From positions 1 through 9,408 of the forward strand of contig JAKFVJ010000407.1 of assembly GCA_021732245.1 (NCBI GenBank): a stretch of 9,408 nucleotides of DNA, given 5' to 3'. Positions 1-6,221 of the stretch are shown here, piece by piece. This DNA is from Candidatus Obscuribacterales bacterium (GTDB lineage Bacteria; Cyanobacteriota; Vampirovibrionia; Obscuribacterales; Obscuribacteraceae). A program made the position numbers and the translations under genes. The number at the start of each line of letters is the position of its first letter. Within the stretch, counting starts at the first letter, position 1. The notes under the pieces are model-generated. The model ran no database searches. It had not been told where the DNA came from and saw nothing but the letters and a program-made list of their open reading frames with translations.

Positions 1-203
1 CCTTTCTGCTGAATTTCTGCATCCCACAATCTTACGGCTATTACCGGCACCACCGATGGACAGTGAATCCGTGCGCCTCCAAGCAATTCAAGATACCCAA
101 CAATACACTTGAAAGCCGCTTGCTGTGCTGATCTTGTTGTCAATACTATATGCATGAATAGAAGAGGAGCAAAAGAGAAATCGACGGTGAAAGTCGACTC
201 CAC
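1..203 (-). CDS. Partial unknown protein running off the left edge
   Basis: This frame is open from an in-frame TGA inside the preceding gene down to the first base of the window, so the 3' end is missing. The most sensible start is a GTG at 203, 11 bases after the stop of the 215-631 gene. An ATG at 155 is the alternative. Neither has a strong ribosome binding site, so translation may depend on coupling to the upstream gene. From the GTG it gives 67 residues beginning (M)ESTFTVDFSFAPLLF, later containing QQAAFKCIVGYLELLGGA and ending RLWDAEIQQK. The composition, with alternating hydrophobic stretches and few rare residues, looks coding. I recognise no family. Position and strand suggest it is the next gene of the leftward operon. 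It could still be a chance frame; the missing 3' part would decide. Confidence 0.42.
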   Translation of the reverse strand, partial: MESTFTVDFSFAPLLFMHIVLTTRSAQQAAFKCIVGYLELLGGARIHCPSVVPVIAVRLWDAEIQQK

Positions 204-214
204 TTTTGAACAGT

Positions 215-631
215 CTAGCTGCGAATTTTTAATCCCAGTTCTGGATTGGACACGTAGAGTTGATCTATGTCGTCTGGGCTTAAGCTGTCTTTGAATTCAC
301 ATTCTCGATCAGTGAGTGCCAGAATCAGAAGACGGGACGCGGTCTCGTCAAGGTCGGAGTCGCCATCGTCTGTGATGATGCTGCACATGCGTGCGAGGTT
401 TTTTATTTTGTCGTTGAGTACGATGTTTATACAAACACGGACTGTCGGGAGAGGTGTTTCCTTCCGTCTCGTTTCAATCGACCAAATATCTTCAGTGCTT
501 GTACGCTTTAGTCCGGCTTGTATGAGAGCGGCAAAGACCCAAGCTTCGTTGAGTTGAGACTTTGTCGCCGCGTCCTTGATCATCGAGATGAGCCTATGAG
601 TTAGCTCAAATTCTCTTGTGATGAATTCCAT
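215..631 (-). CDS. Small protein with two ribbon-helix-helix-like halves
   Basis: This 138-residue protein starts at ATG 631, supported by a GAGG ribosome binding site 9 bases upstream that lies within the end of the preceding gene; the two genes overlap by 31 bases. I do not recognise a named family. Two segments each look like a short beta strand followed by two helices, as in Arc/MetJ/CopG DNA-binding proteins. Residues 3-43 run from strand FITREFEL into helices ending ALIQAGLKRT. Residues 62-108 run from strand TVRVCINIVL into helices ending TASRLLILALTD. Between them is a charged linker (45-60) and in the second half an acidic insert, DDGDSD (88-93). If this reading is right, one chain would form a pseudo-dimeric DNA-binding fold and could be the operon's regulator. 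The fold is inferred by eye and lacks a diagnostic motif. No signal peptide or membrane segment is seen. Confidence 0.8.
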   Translation of the reverse strand: MEFITREFELTHRLISMIKDAATKSQLNEAWVFAALIQAGLKRTSTEDIWSIETRRKETPLPTVRVCINIVLNDKIKNLARMCSIITDDGDSDLDETASRLLILALTDRECEFKDSLSPDDIDQLYVSNPELGLKIRS

Positions 632-1491
632 GTGTTTACCTCACTTGGTGCCATGCGCTCCTGAATAAGCAAGCGCAGCATGATTGGATCAACGGAGATT
701 GCCTTCAGCGCTTTTTGTCCAGGTCCTTCGAGATCGGCTGCTAGTGCATAAAGCAGGTGCATGTTTTCAATCCAACTATCGCAAGCTACCTCGCGCGCGA
801 TACAGAGAATATGTTGACTCTCTTTGGAGAACACATGCTCAATGTCGATTGCATTCACCGCCGGTGGTAACCCTTTATTCGTGCTCCAATGCCACGATGA
901 AAGCAGCTTTGCCGGCTCGTTGATGCTCAGCGCTCGTTGAGTAACAGAAGCGCTGGTCTTTTGAAGAGTAGACTGGATATTTGCGATTTCATTGAGGGTT
1001 GCTTCACGCAGCTCTCTAACGGCATCAATTGCTTCGTCCTCGTCTATGTTGCATGCGCGAAAGCTCTTGATGGATTGTGCCGCCGACTCTTCAATTTGCG
1101 GCAGAATGTACATCTGCAAAGTTTTCAGTCTTTCGACCAAAAGATTCTCTGTTTCGTTTACTGACCGCGCAACGATTTCTCGGTAGTGCCCGTATAGGCG
1201 GCTGAGCAAGATGTCCTTCATGGTTGCCGGCATGGTGCGATTGGATCGAAGGGCAGACAGGGTCTCGTCGTTACGTTCGACACCAAGCTTCAATAATGTA
1301 TCGTGAACGTTAATGGCTTGCACATTGAGCAATAGTCCGCACAATAGATCTGACGGTGCAATGAGTAGTGCTTTTGCATTGACGGCTTCTTGCTGTGCGT
1401 GCGCGAATGTTTGCCAGGCTGCCGATCTGGTCATTTTGAGAGCGCTGGCGGCGGTAACGGCGGCGGTATTTAGTGGTGATTCTTGTGTCAT
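601..1491 (-). CDS. Double Clp-N-like repeat protein without ATPase
   Basis: The 296-residue product has a Clp N-terminal-like repeat near each end. Residues 20-72 include FAHAQQEA, the SDLLCGLLL helix and LLKLGV. Residues 220-279 include SQHILCIAREVA, ENMHLLYAL and ALKAISVDPIMLRLL. The pattern, a helix of the type ALxxAxxxA, then HLLxAL, then LxxLGV, is that of the substrate- and adaptor-binding N domain of ClpA, ClpB and ClpC. The middle (about 85-205) is charged and helical, probably coiled coil, with no Walker A or B motif, so this is not a Clp ATPase. Stand-alone Clp-N proteins are thought to bind protein partners. The start ATG overlaps the upstream stop as ATGA (4 bases), which implies translational coupling; a GAGGA lies 9 bases upstream. 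No signal peptide is visible, so it is probably cytoplasmic. The repeats are clear by pattern, the function is not. Confidence 0.85.
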   Translation of the reverse strand: MTQESPLNTAAVTAASALKMTRSAAWQTFAHAQQEAVNAKALLIAPSDLLCGLLLNVQAINVHDTLLKLGVERNDETLSALRSNRTMPATMKDILLSRLYGHYREIVARSVNETENLLVERLKTLQMYILPQIEESAAQSIKSFRACNIDEDEAIDAVRELREATLNEIANIQSTLQKTSASVTQRALSINEPAKLLSSWHWSTNKGLPPAVNAIDIEHVFSKESQHILCIAREVACDSWIENMHLLYALAADLEGPGQKALKAISVDPIMLRLLIQERMAPSEVNTWNSSQENLS

Positions 1492-2123
1492 TTATCCGTT
1501 TCCTCTTGTGGCTTAAAAGTGCAGTGGCTTTCATTCATCAGGCGCAGCTCCTCTGCGGCTTCTTCTTCCAGAAGCGTTTTGTTGGCTTCGCAGTAGGCGA
1601 TGATTTCTTCAATGGCTTCTTGCGGCAAGTCCCAGTTGTCGGCGGCTTGCTCGACTGAGAGCTTGTTTGCTCCCATGGTCGTCCAGACAGTCGCTGCGGT
1701 GAGTTTGTGTCCTTTGACGTAGAGCTGCTTTTTCCAGGCGTGCGAACTTGTCTCAAGATATTTCCACCCGAGTGAAGTTTCGACGATTTGCTTTACTTGG
1801 TCGCTCGTATAGTCGTAAGCTGCGACAATGTTAAGGTCCGGATGGGTAGCGTCGATGCCGCCGCTGTGAATAATTGCAACGCTAACAATGCTGCCTTTAT
1901 CCGAGATGACTGGCTGGATTATTTTTTCTAAAATGATACGTCTGTTGCGCGTGATAGTTTGCACATCAGGATGTTTGTGCAGTGTGCGCCTTTGACTCTT
2001 GCTTAGAATTGCGTAGAACCCGTTCATGCGCGTGTATTTGATTTTGGGAGTAATCGCTAGCGATTGGCAAAGCACGTCGATGTCGGTTCCGGCTTTTAAC
2101 TGCACTATGTATTGATTCTTCAT
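1488..2123 (-). CDS. Subtilisin propeptide and broken Asp-site fused to DUF433-like domain
   Basis: This 211-residue protein starts at ATG 2123, with AAAGGA seven bases upstream. Residues 3-63 resemble the inhibitor I9 propeptide of subtilases: YIVQLKAGTD, then NGFYAILS, then a helix to HPDVQTITRNRR. Residues 80-101 match the segment around the catalytic Asp of subtilases (normally DTGID..HPDL) but read IIHSGGIDATHPDL, with His86 in place of Asp and one extra Gly. No HGTHVAG or GTSMAAP follows, so it cannot be an active serine protease. Residues 118-190 switch to a different module, containing LYVKGHKLTAATV, LSVEQAADNWDLP and EAIEEIIAYCE, which resembles the DUF433/antitoxin-like helix-turn-helix family. 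The tail is acidic. It could be a protease-binding or inhibitor protein, or a decayed fusion kept by selection. The stop overlaps the next start by 4 bases. Domain calls are by motif only. Confidence 0.88.
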   Translation of the reverse strand: MKNQYIVQLKAGTDIDVLCQSLAITPKIKYTRMNGFYAILSKSQRRTLHKHPDVQTITRNRRIILEKIIQPVISDKGSIVSVAIIHSGGIDATHPDLNIVAAYDYTSDQVKQIVETSLGWKYLETSSHAWKKQLYVKGHKLTAATVWTTMGANKLSVEQAADNWDLPQEAIEEIIAYCEANKTLLEEEAAEELRLMNESHCTFKPQEETDK

Positions 2124-2190
2124 GTCGTCGTCCTTTGATTGTTTTGGCTAATTCAAACTTCAAACGGGTCGCTGTTGGTGCTAATGCTCA

Positions 2191-2580
2191 TTAGGTGTCT
2201 AGGGACCGATAGAATGTGCTTCTTCCACCACCTTGCCAGTCGGCGGCAATTGCATTGTCTGGAGTTGGGGTCACGCCTTCGCGATAGAGTCCCTGATCGG
2301 TGGATTGGCACCAGCGCATTACTGTTATTTGGTTGGGATGCGGGACTGTCTGGATAGCTTCGTTGATTTTGTCCAAATCTCCCAGATAGAGAACCTGAGC
2401 TACACCACCGCTATAGTGCCAGTCGATTTGTTGTCCTGACCGTTTTCGGATTTTGAGAATCCAATCTTCAAAAATATTAGCGCCGCCAACGGCACCGGTG
2501 TCAGCCCACAGAAGTGGTTTGCCGTTTTTGAAGACATCTTGGTCGCAGGGTGTCGGTGGTTGGTAGGATTTTTCTTTCAT
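2191..2580 (-). CDS. Hypothetical 129-residue protein
   Basis: The start at ATG 2580 is chosen because GAGGAG lies seven bases upstream; the frame stays open further upstream to about 2682, but no site of that quality is seen there. The protein begins MKEKSYQPPTPCDQDVF and ends GGGRSTFYRSLDT. It is rich in Trp, Gly and Asp. It holds a PLLWADTGAVGGANIFEDW segment (22-40) and a segment reading WHYSGGVAQVLYLGDLD (54-70), then a likely helix, then ITVMRWCQSTD (85-95). The alternating pattern suggests a small soluble mixed alpha/beta domain. No signal peptide, membrane segment or known catalytic motif is visible and I do not recognise the family. It lies 67 bases upstream of the 1488-2123 gene with no terminator between them, so it may be the first gene of that operon. 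Confidence 0.8.
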   Translation of the reverse strand: MKEKSYQPPTPCDQDVFKNGKPLLWADTGAVGGANIFEDWILKIRKRSGQQIDWHYSGGVAQVLYLGDLDKINEAIQTVPHPNQITVMRWCQSTDQGLYREGVTPTPDNAIAADWQGGGRSTFYRSLDT

Positions 2581-2693
2581 GTTTTTTCTCCTCAAAGACT
2601 CAAGGGGGATAGTTGTAAACGCCAAGCGGCAATCACCTGCAGCTCGAAATGGAGCGGCAAGAGTTTGTAAGGTGCGTGGCAAGCGGGTTTTAG

Positions 2694-2746
2694 GCTATAG
2701 GTGCTTGTTTTCCAAAATTGAATTTGAAATGGTCTATCTCGACCAT
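2694..2746 (-). promoter_or_regulatory. Candidate promoter with adjacent palindrome, upstream of 2580 gene
   Basis: Read on the minus strand, TTCAAT (2722-2717) and TATAGC (2699-2694) are separated by 17 bases. This is a weak sigma-70-like pair that would give a leader of about 100 bases before the ATG at 2580. Seven bases upstream of the -35 lies an inverted repeat, ATGGTC-TATCTC-GACCAT (2729-2746), which could be an operator. The region is AT-rich compared with its surroundings. The match is weak and the call tentative. Confidence 0.22.
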
Positions 2747-2848
2747 AACAAATTAGTTAGTAATGAAAGATAGATCTGTGGGGCGAGTAGATGGGGGGTT
2801 CTACGCGTAAGCAAGCTAGCGCGGCTTCGCGTTGTGGACGCCACCTTT

Positions 2849-2959
2849 GTCATTCTGGGGGAGCGCTAGCGACCGAATCTGCCGTGACTATGCGTGGTTC
2901 TAGTTGATCAACACGAACGAGTTTACTTGCGGCAGATTCTTCGCTTCGCTCAGAATGAC
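2849..2959. repeat. Long imperfect intergenic inverted repeat
   Basis: The outer arms are GTCATTCTG (2849-2857) and CAGAATGAC (2951-2959), a perfect 9-bp match. The inner arms are GAATCTGCCG (2875-2884) and CGGCAGATTC (2930-2939), a perfect 10-bp match. Between them are related AGCG-rich stretches, and the loop is about 45 bases. The right arm, read on the minus strand, begins GTCATTCTGAGCGAAGCG, a sequence type I know as a common dispersed intergenic repeat in many bacteria. The element lies between the terminator at 2990-3040 and the promoter region of the 2580 gene and codes for nothing visible. It may be a MITE-like or REP-like element. Confidence 0.7.
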
Positions 2960-2989
2960 AGGGATACTACATCGCATCGTACAATGGGG

Positions 2990-3040
2990 CAAAAAAGCAA
3001 AAACGCAGAACTGGTTGCGAGTTAACACTCCCAGTTCTGC
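2990..3040 (-). terminator. Rho-independent terminator of the 3063-3470 gene
   Basis: A perfect 10-bp stem is formed by GCAGAACTGG (3005-3014) and CCAGTTCTGC (3031-3040). A nested 4-bp stem, GAGT-TAAC-ACTC, lies in the loop (3019-3030). On the minus strand the stem is followed by GTTTTTGCTTTTTT (3004-2991). It begins 22 bases after the stop codon at 3063, which is the expected place. Confidence 0.85.
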
Positions 3041-3062
3041 ATTAGTGCGTTGACGATGGCAA

Positions 3063-3470
3063 TCAGCTGTTCTTGGCCTTCACTTCATCGTACCAAGCCT
3101 TGCGGTCGGCGTAGGAGAGGTGAGGTGGGCCTTTGCGGCTGGCTACGGTGCGGTTTTCGTCTTCCCAACCCGGACGTTCGATTATCTCGGTTCCTGGGTC
3201 GTGGCAGCCGCCCATTTTACATTGCCAATCTTTGTCGGTGTTGAAGCAGGTGATGGTATTGCCGTCGCCTTCTTCTTTGGCAAGTCGGTCGTATTCGGCG
3301 CTAATTGCTGGGTGATCGGCATTGTTGAAATAGCCGGTCAGTTTCCAGTTCAAATCATAGCGGCGCTTGGGATTTTCATCCGGGTTGCCGGCTTTGCGTG
3401 AACCAAAAGTGAGCAAACGCCGAAGTGCTGCGAGTGCATTTCGCAGAGCGTTAAACAAGTTCTTAAACAT
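3063..3470 (-). CDS. Hypothetical 135-residue protein with basic amphipathic N-terminus
   Basis: The start at ATG 3470 follows AAGGAG with six bases of spacing. The first 22 residues, MFKNLFNALRNALAALRRLLTF, form a basic amphipathic helix that could lie on a membrane surface; it is not a typical signal peptide. The rest is polar. It contains YDLNWKLTGYF (38-48), a charged helix, and a Cys cluster at C75, C84 and C89 followed by His90, around DKDWQCKMGGCHDPG. This could bind a metal or form a disulfide, though the spacing is not that of a standard zinc finger. The C-terminal residues YADRKAWYDEVKAKNS are helical and charged. I do not recognise the family. It is downstream of the M4-like peptidase on the same strand, 128 bases after its stop with a stem-loop between, and has its own terminator. 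Confidence 0.78.
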   Translation of the reverse strand: MFKNLFNALRNALAALRRLLTFGSRKAGNPDENPKRRYDLNWKLTGYFNNADHPAISAEYDRLAKEEGDGNTITCFNTDKDWQCKMGGCHDPGTEIIERPGWEDENRTVASRKGPPHLSYADRKAWYDEVKAKNS

Positions 3471-3557
3471 AGGAATCTCCTTGTCAAAATCAAGAACTGG
3501 TAAGTACGCGAGGAAGACCGGTGGCTTTCCACTACCAACGGTGTACCTTGCGTAAGT

Positions 3558-3590
3558 GCAAAGCGGAGAGCACTAGACCCTCCGCTTTGC
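3558..3590 (-). repeat. 11-bp stem-loop after the peptidase gene
   Basis: GCAAAGCGGAG (3558-3568) and CTCCGCTTTGC (3580-3590) are perfect inverted copies around an 11-base loop. The structure starts 8 bases after the peptidase stop codon at 3599, so it may act as a terminator or a processing and stabilising hairpin between this gene and the 3470 gene. No T-run follows on the minus strand, which argues against a classic rho-independent terminator. Confidence 0.6.
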
Positions 3591-3598
3591 GTAGTTGG

Positions 3599-5626
3599 TT
3601 ACGCAGCCAACTTTCTCTTGCTGGATGAATCCAGCGTGACACCGTGGTCTTTCCAGCCGTGCTCGATGCATTCGCGATATCTGCCGCCGAAGATTTCTCT
3701 ATCGGCAGTGATCATGGCGCGCAGCATGTCGACGAACTTAACCTTGTCGGCAGGCACGATGGACAGAGCGCCAAGGTAAATTCTGGCGAAATGATCCAGG
3801 ATATCGAGAGCCGAGACGTCGTCGCCGGTGGCGTCGCACATGTCGATTAGGACTTGCACGCATGCTTGACCGGAGATGAGTCCATCGTTGTGGACTTCGT
3901 TCTCCATATCCTTCGGGTAGACCTTCTTCGGTTCGCGCTGATTGCGAATACCATCCGGAGCAAGGCAGTAGTAGCCGATGATCCAGTGATATTTGCGAAT
4001 CGTATCCTTGGTGAACTTCTCACCCGTGATCTTGTACAGATAGGTGGCGATGTACAACAGGTCCATGATGATGTCCATCATGTCACCTGTAGATTCGTGC
4101 ATTGCACCACCTTCGTCGCCTGGAAGATCTTGGCCAGGAGTCTGCAGCCAGACAACCCAGTGACCAGCTTCGTGCCAGGTTACGCCCAAGTCGAAGCAGA
4201 TCTTCTTGAACAGACCCCAGTTGCCGCCGGAGCCGACACCGATGTGGATTTCATTCTTGTCGGGATCGAAGTACGCGTTGTCGCGCACTGATTCGTCATG
4301 AACGAATACGGTGATTGGCTTTTTCGGCGCCTTCAGTCCGCGTGCTTTGAGATACTCGATCTCAAAGTTGATCGCCAGGAAGATAAGAATTGCATCGTAC
4401 TCTTCCTGACCGGGTTTGAAGTTGAAGGTGCCATCGGCCATTGGTTCGACTTTTGTGGTCCAGACTGGTCTGTCGGCGTTTGCCTTCTTGGACTTTCTGG
4501 CTTTCTTGCGAGTCGGATCCTGACTTGTCTTGTTGTAGTGGACCTTACAAGTTTCATTCTCGAGAATGAGGTTGCCGTTCTTGTCCATTGGAGCATAAGT
4601 CATAAGCCGTTCGAAGTTTTCCTTTTCGAGTTCGGCGTACAGCTCTTTCTCCTTGTTCGGAGACTGCTTGTCCGGGCGACCCCACGGAATGGTGGCGAAA
4701 GACTTTGTCTTCACTTCAGTCAGTTTGCCATCCGGTCCTACTGGCTCGTGATAGCGCAGTGTTTGATGCTGCTCTTTCACTTCGCCAGATTTCGCGTTGA
4801 CGAAGTAGATGACCGTACGAGCATTCAGCTCTTCCGGGCATTCCGGATCGCGCTTGCTGCGCAGGCGTCTATCCGACAGCTTGACCAGATAGATGAGGTC
4901 CGAGTGATGACCGTCTTTCTGGAAACGAAGACGGGTCTTGCCCATCTGTTCGCACTTGCTGCCGAAAGTTTCTCTGGCAATTTCAACTGCTTCTTCTGCA
5001 CTGATGGTGCCGTTCAACGTGCGCGGACGTGCACCACGAGCAAGAGTTGAGTCGATTTTGTAGACAACGCCTGCTTCGTTCATGTGTACTTGAACAGCAG
5101 CGTTTCCGCCCAGATACCACACAGCCTGCTTGCGACCTTCGACTTTGGCTACCTGGCGCAGTTTGACCATGAAGCGTTTTTCTTCGGTCTTTTCGCCGTT
5201 GGGACCTTCAACCACTTGAGTGTATTCTTCGGTTCCGGCGTATCTCAAATGCACTTTGTCAATTGGGATAGTGTCACGAATTCCGAGACTACGCAGACAA
5301 TTCCAGGCTTGCTGGCGCTTGCCACCTTCATCGTCGGCAGGCATCGGTTTGCTGTACAAACCACCCTGGTCGATTGGGGATGTCAGGGTGCGGGTGTTGC
5401 CGTCTGAGCCGAAGTCGGCTTCGAGTTCTTTGACCAGTTTGTCGAGTCTTTCGACAGCCAGTCTGTATTTAAGATATGGACGGAGATCCAGCTCAGGTTT
5501 GCCGTGAATTTTTACTGACTCGGCAAGACCAAGTTCCTCGGCAAGATTTTGTCTTTCCCGAGTTTTCTCGTCGCGAAGGAGCTGGAGTTCGCGCTCGTCT
5601 TTTGGTGTGAGATTCGGATTGCGCAT
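3599..5626 (-). CDS. Thermolysin-type (M4-like) zinc metallopeptidase with propeptide
   Basis: The 675-residue protein begins at ATG 5626 with AAGGAGG nine bases upstream. Residues 8-75 are highly charged and probably coiled coil. Residues 120-325 resemble the FTP/PepSY propeptide of M4 peptidases: VQVHMNEAGVVYKID, then ISAEEAVEIARETFG, then VIYFVNAKSGEV. The catalytic part (about 430-675) has NAYFDPDKNEIHIG, the zinc site HEAGH (His485, Glu486, His489), a third ligand Glu511 with Asp515 in GGAMHESTGD, and His579 in VHNDGLISGQA, which fits the thermolysin transition-state His. All key residues are present, so it is probably active. It is oddly long at the front, and no signal peptide is visible although M4 enzymes are normally secreted. 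Other gluzincin families such as M36 are possible. A structured leader precedes the start. Substrate is unknown. Confidence 0.92.
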   Translation of the reverse strand: MRNPNLTPKDERELQLLRDEKTRERQNLAEELGLAESVKIHGKPELDLRPYLKYRLAVERLDKLVKELEADFGSDGNTRTLTSPIDQGGLYSKPMPADDEGGKRQQAWNCLRSLGIRDTIPIDKVHLRYAGTEEYTQVVEGPNGEKTEEKRFMVKLRQVAKVEGRKQAVWYLGGNAAVQVHMNEAGVVYKIDSTLARGARPRTLNGTISAEEAVEIARETFGSKCEQMGKTRLRFQKDGHHSDLIYLVKLSDRRLRSKRDPECPEELNARTVIYFVNAKSGEVKEQHQTLRYHEPVGPDGKLTEVKTKSFATIPWGRPDKQSPNKEKELYAELEKENFERLMTYAPMDKNGNLILENETCKVHYNKTSQDPTRKKARKSKKANADRPVWTTKVEPMADGTFNFKPGQEEYDAILIFLAINFEIEYLKARGLKAPKKPITVFVHDESVRDNAYFDPDKNEIHIGVGSGGNWGLFKKICFDLGVTWHEAGHWVVWLQTPGQDLPGDEGGAMHESTGDMMDIIMDLLYIATYLYKITGEKFTKDTIRKYHWIIGYYCLAPDGIRNQREPKKVYPKDMENEVHNDGLISGQACVQVLIDMCDATGDDVSALDILDHFARIYLGALSIVPADKVKFVDMLRAMITADREIFGGRYRECIEHGWKDHGVTLDSSSKRKLAA

Positions 5627-5655
5627 ATGGGTTTTCCTCCTTGGCGTGCGGCAGC

Positions 5656-5723
5656 GCCACAGCCAATTGCGTGCGTGTGAGTGAGTAAGCTCTGCCGCCG
5701 GCAGAACTTGGATTGGCTGTGGC
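5656..5723 (-). promoter_or_regulatory. Structured leader of the M4-like peptidase gene
   Basis: GCCACAGCCAAT (5656-5667) and ATTGGCTGTGGC (5712-5723) are perfect 12-bp inverted copies about 44 bases apart. Inside lies a second small hairpin, TCTGCC-GCC-GGCAGA. The outer stem ends about 30 bases before the ATG at 5626 and about 12 bases before the AAGGAGG, so in the leader RNA it could set access to the ribosome binding site. It matches no riboswitch I know and has no T-run. Confidence 0.5.
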
Positions 5724-5763
5724 CCTTGTTTGGACCAGTTGTTAAAGAGTGTTTTTTATTAGC

Positions 5764-5821
5764 CCCAGATCATCCGTCCTGCAGCGCAGGAGGAATAAAC
5801 AAGAGTGGAAAGTGCTCTGGG
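5764..5821. other. Nested stem-loop of unknown role
   Basis: An outer stem, CCCAGA (5764-5769) with TCTGGG (5816-5821), encloses a strong short hairpin, TCCTGC-AGC-GCAGGA (5777-5791). It lies upstream of the 5656-5723 structure on the minus strand and could belong to the same leader RNA. Strand and function are unknown. Confidence 0.35.
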
Positions 5822-5840
5822 TCTAAATTTGAGAACTTTT

Positions 5841-5874
5841 GTGTGAGAAGTTAGTGACTACGTAACTCCCACAC
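5841..5874. other. Imperfect palindrome, possible operator or RNA hairpin
   Basis: GTGTGAGAAGTTA and TAACTCCCACAC form a roughly 12-bp imperfect stem with one bulge around a short loop. Its place in the middle of a divergent intergenic region fits either a regulator binding site or the 5' hairpin of a leader RNA. No T-run follows in either direction. Confidence 0.4.
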
Positions 5875-6120
5875 CATAGTGCTAAATATATTTCGATATC
5901 TAGTTTTATTAGCAATTACTGATTAATAAGACGTCGCGCGGCTTGCGCACACGGCATTTTCTTATTGCTTTGCAAGTTCGGTAATTGTTAGAGTCAAAGT
6001 ACTTTTTCATTCGGAAAAACAAAACAACCTTTGGTCTAACTCAGAAACCAATCAGTCATTCGAAATTTACATGCGCGGGCTTTGATTAGAGCCTGCTGAT
6101 TTTTCCCGCACTCTGGAAGT

Positions 6121-6145
6121 TGTAGGGGCGCATTGCATGCGCCCT
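6121..6145. repeat. Palindromic intergenic repeat, copy 1
   Basis: This 25-base element is identical to 7450-7474. It begins TGTAGGG and contains the perfect hairpin GGGCGCAT-TGC-ATGCGCCC. Copy 1 ends 76 bases before the ATG of the M28 gene. TGTAGGGGCG-type palindromes are, from general knowledge, dispersed intergenic repeats in several bacterial phyla. Confidence 0.75.
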
Positions 6146-6221
6146 CTGTTCTGCCTTGTTACTTGCCGCTCCAGCACGTGTTTGTGCTTGGCGCTCGCAC
6201 GCGCATTAGGAGGTACTCATC

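Larger units (their letters stand above)
5627..6221. other. Divergent intergenic region of 595 bases
   Basis: No gene is seen between the two divergent peptidase genes. The part nearest the M4-like gene holds three inverted repeats (listed separately), and the part nearest the M28 gene holds the palindromic repeat at 6121-6145. The stretch from about 5875 to 6070 is AT-rich and must carry at least one promoter, but I could not pick one with confidence. A GCACG-rich segment (about 6172-6206) precedes the M28 ribosome binding site. No tRNA or known riboswitch was recognised. Confidence 0.5.

Noticed and set aside
109..294. A 61-codon plus-strand frame at the left edge
   Set aside because: No ribosome binding site and an unlikely Cys-rich translation; it lies opposite minus-strand coding frames.
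2581..2682. N-terminal extension of the 2191-2580 gene
   Set aside because: The ATG at 2580 has GAGGAG at ideal spacing; nothing comparable was seen for the longer start.
3854..4291. A 145-codon open frame on the plus strand
   Set aside because: It lies opposite the catalytic region of the M4-like peptidase and is explained by that gene's codon pattern.
4298..5050. A 250-codon open frame on the plus strand
   Set aside because: It lies wholly opposite the M4-like peptidase gene, whose motifs are clear; it has no family pattern and is a mirror frame.
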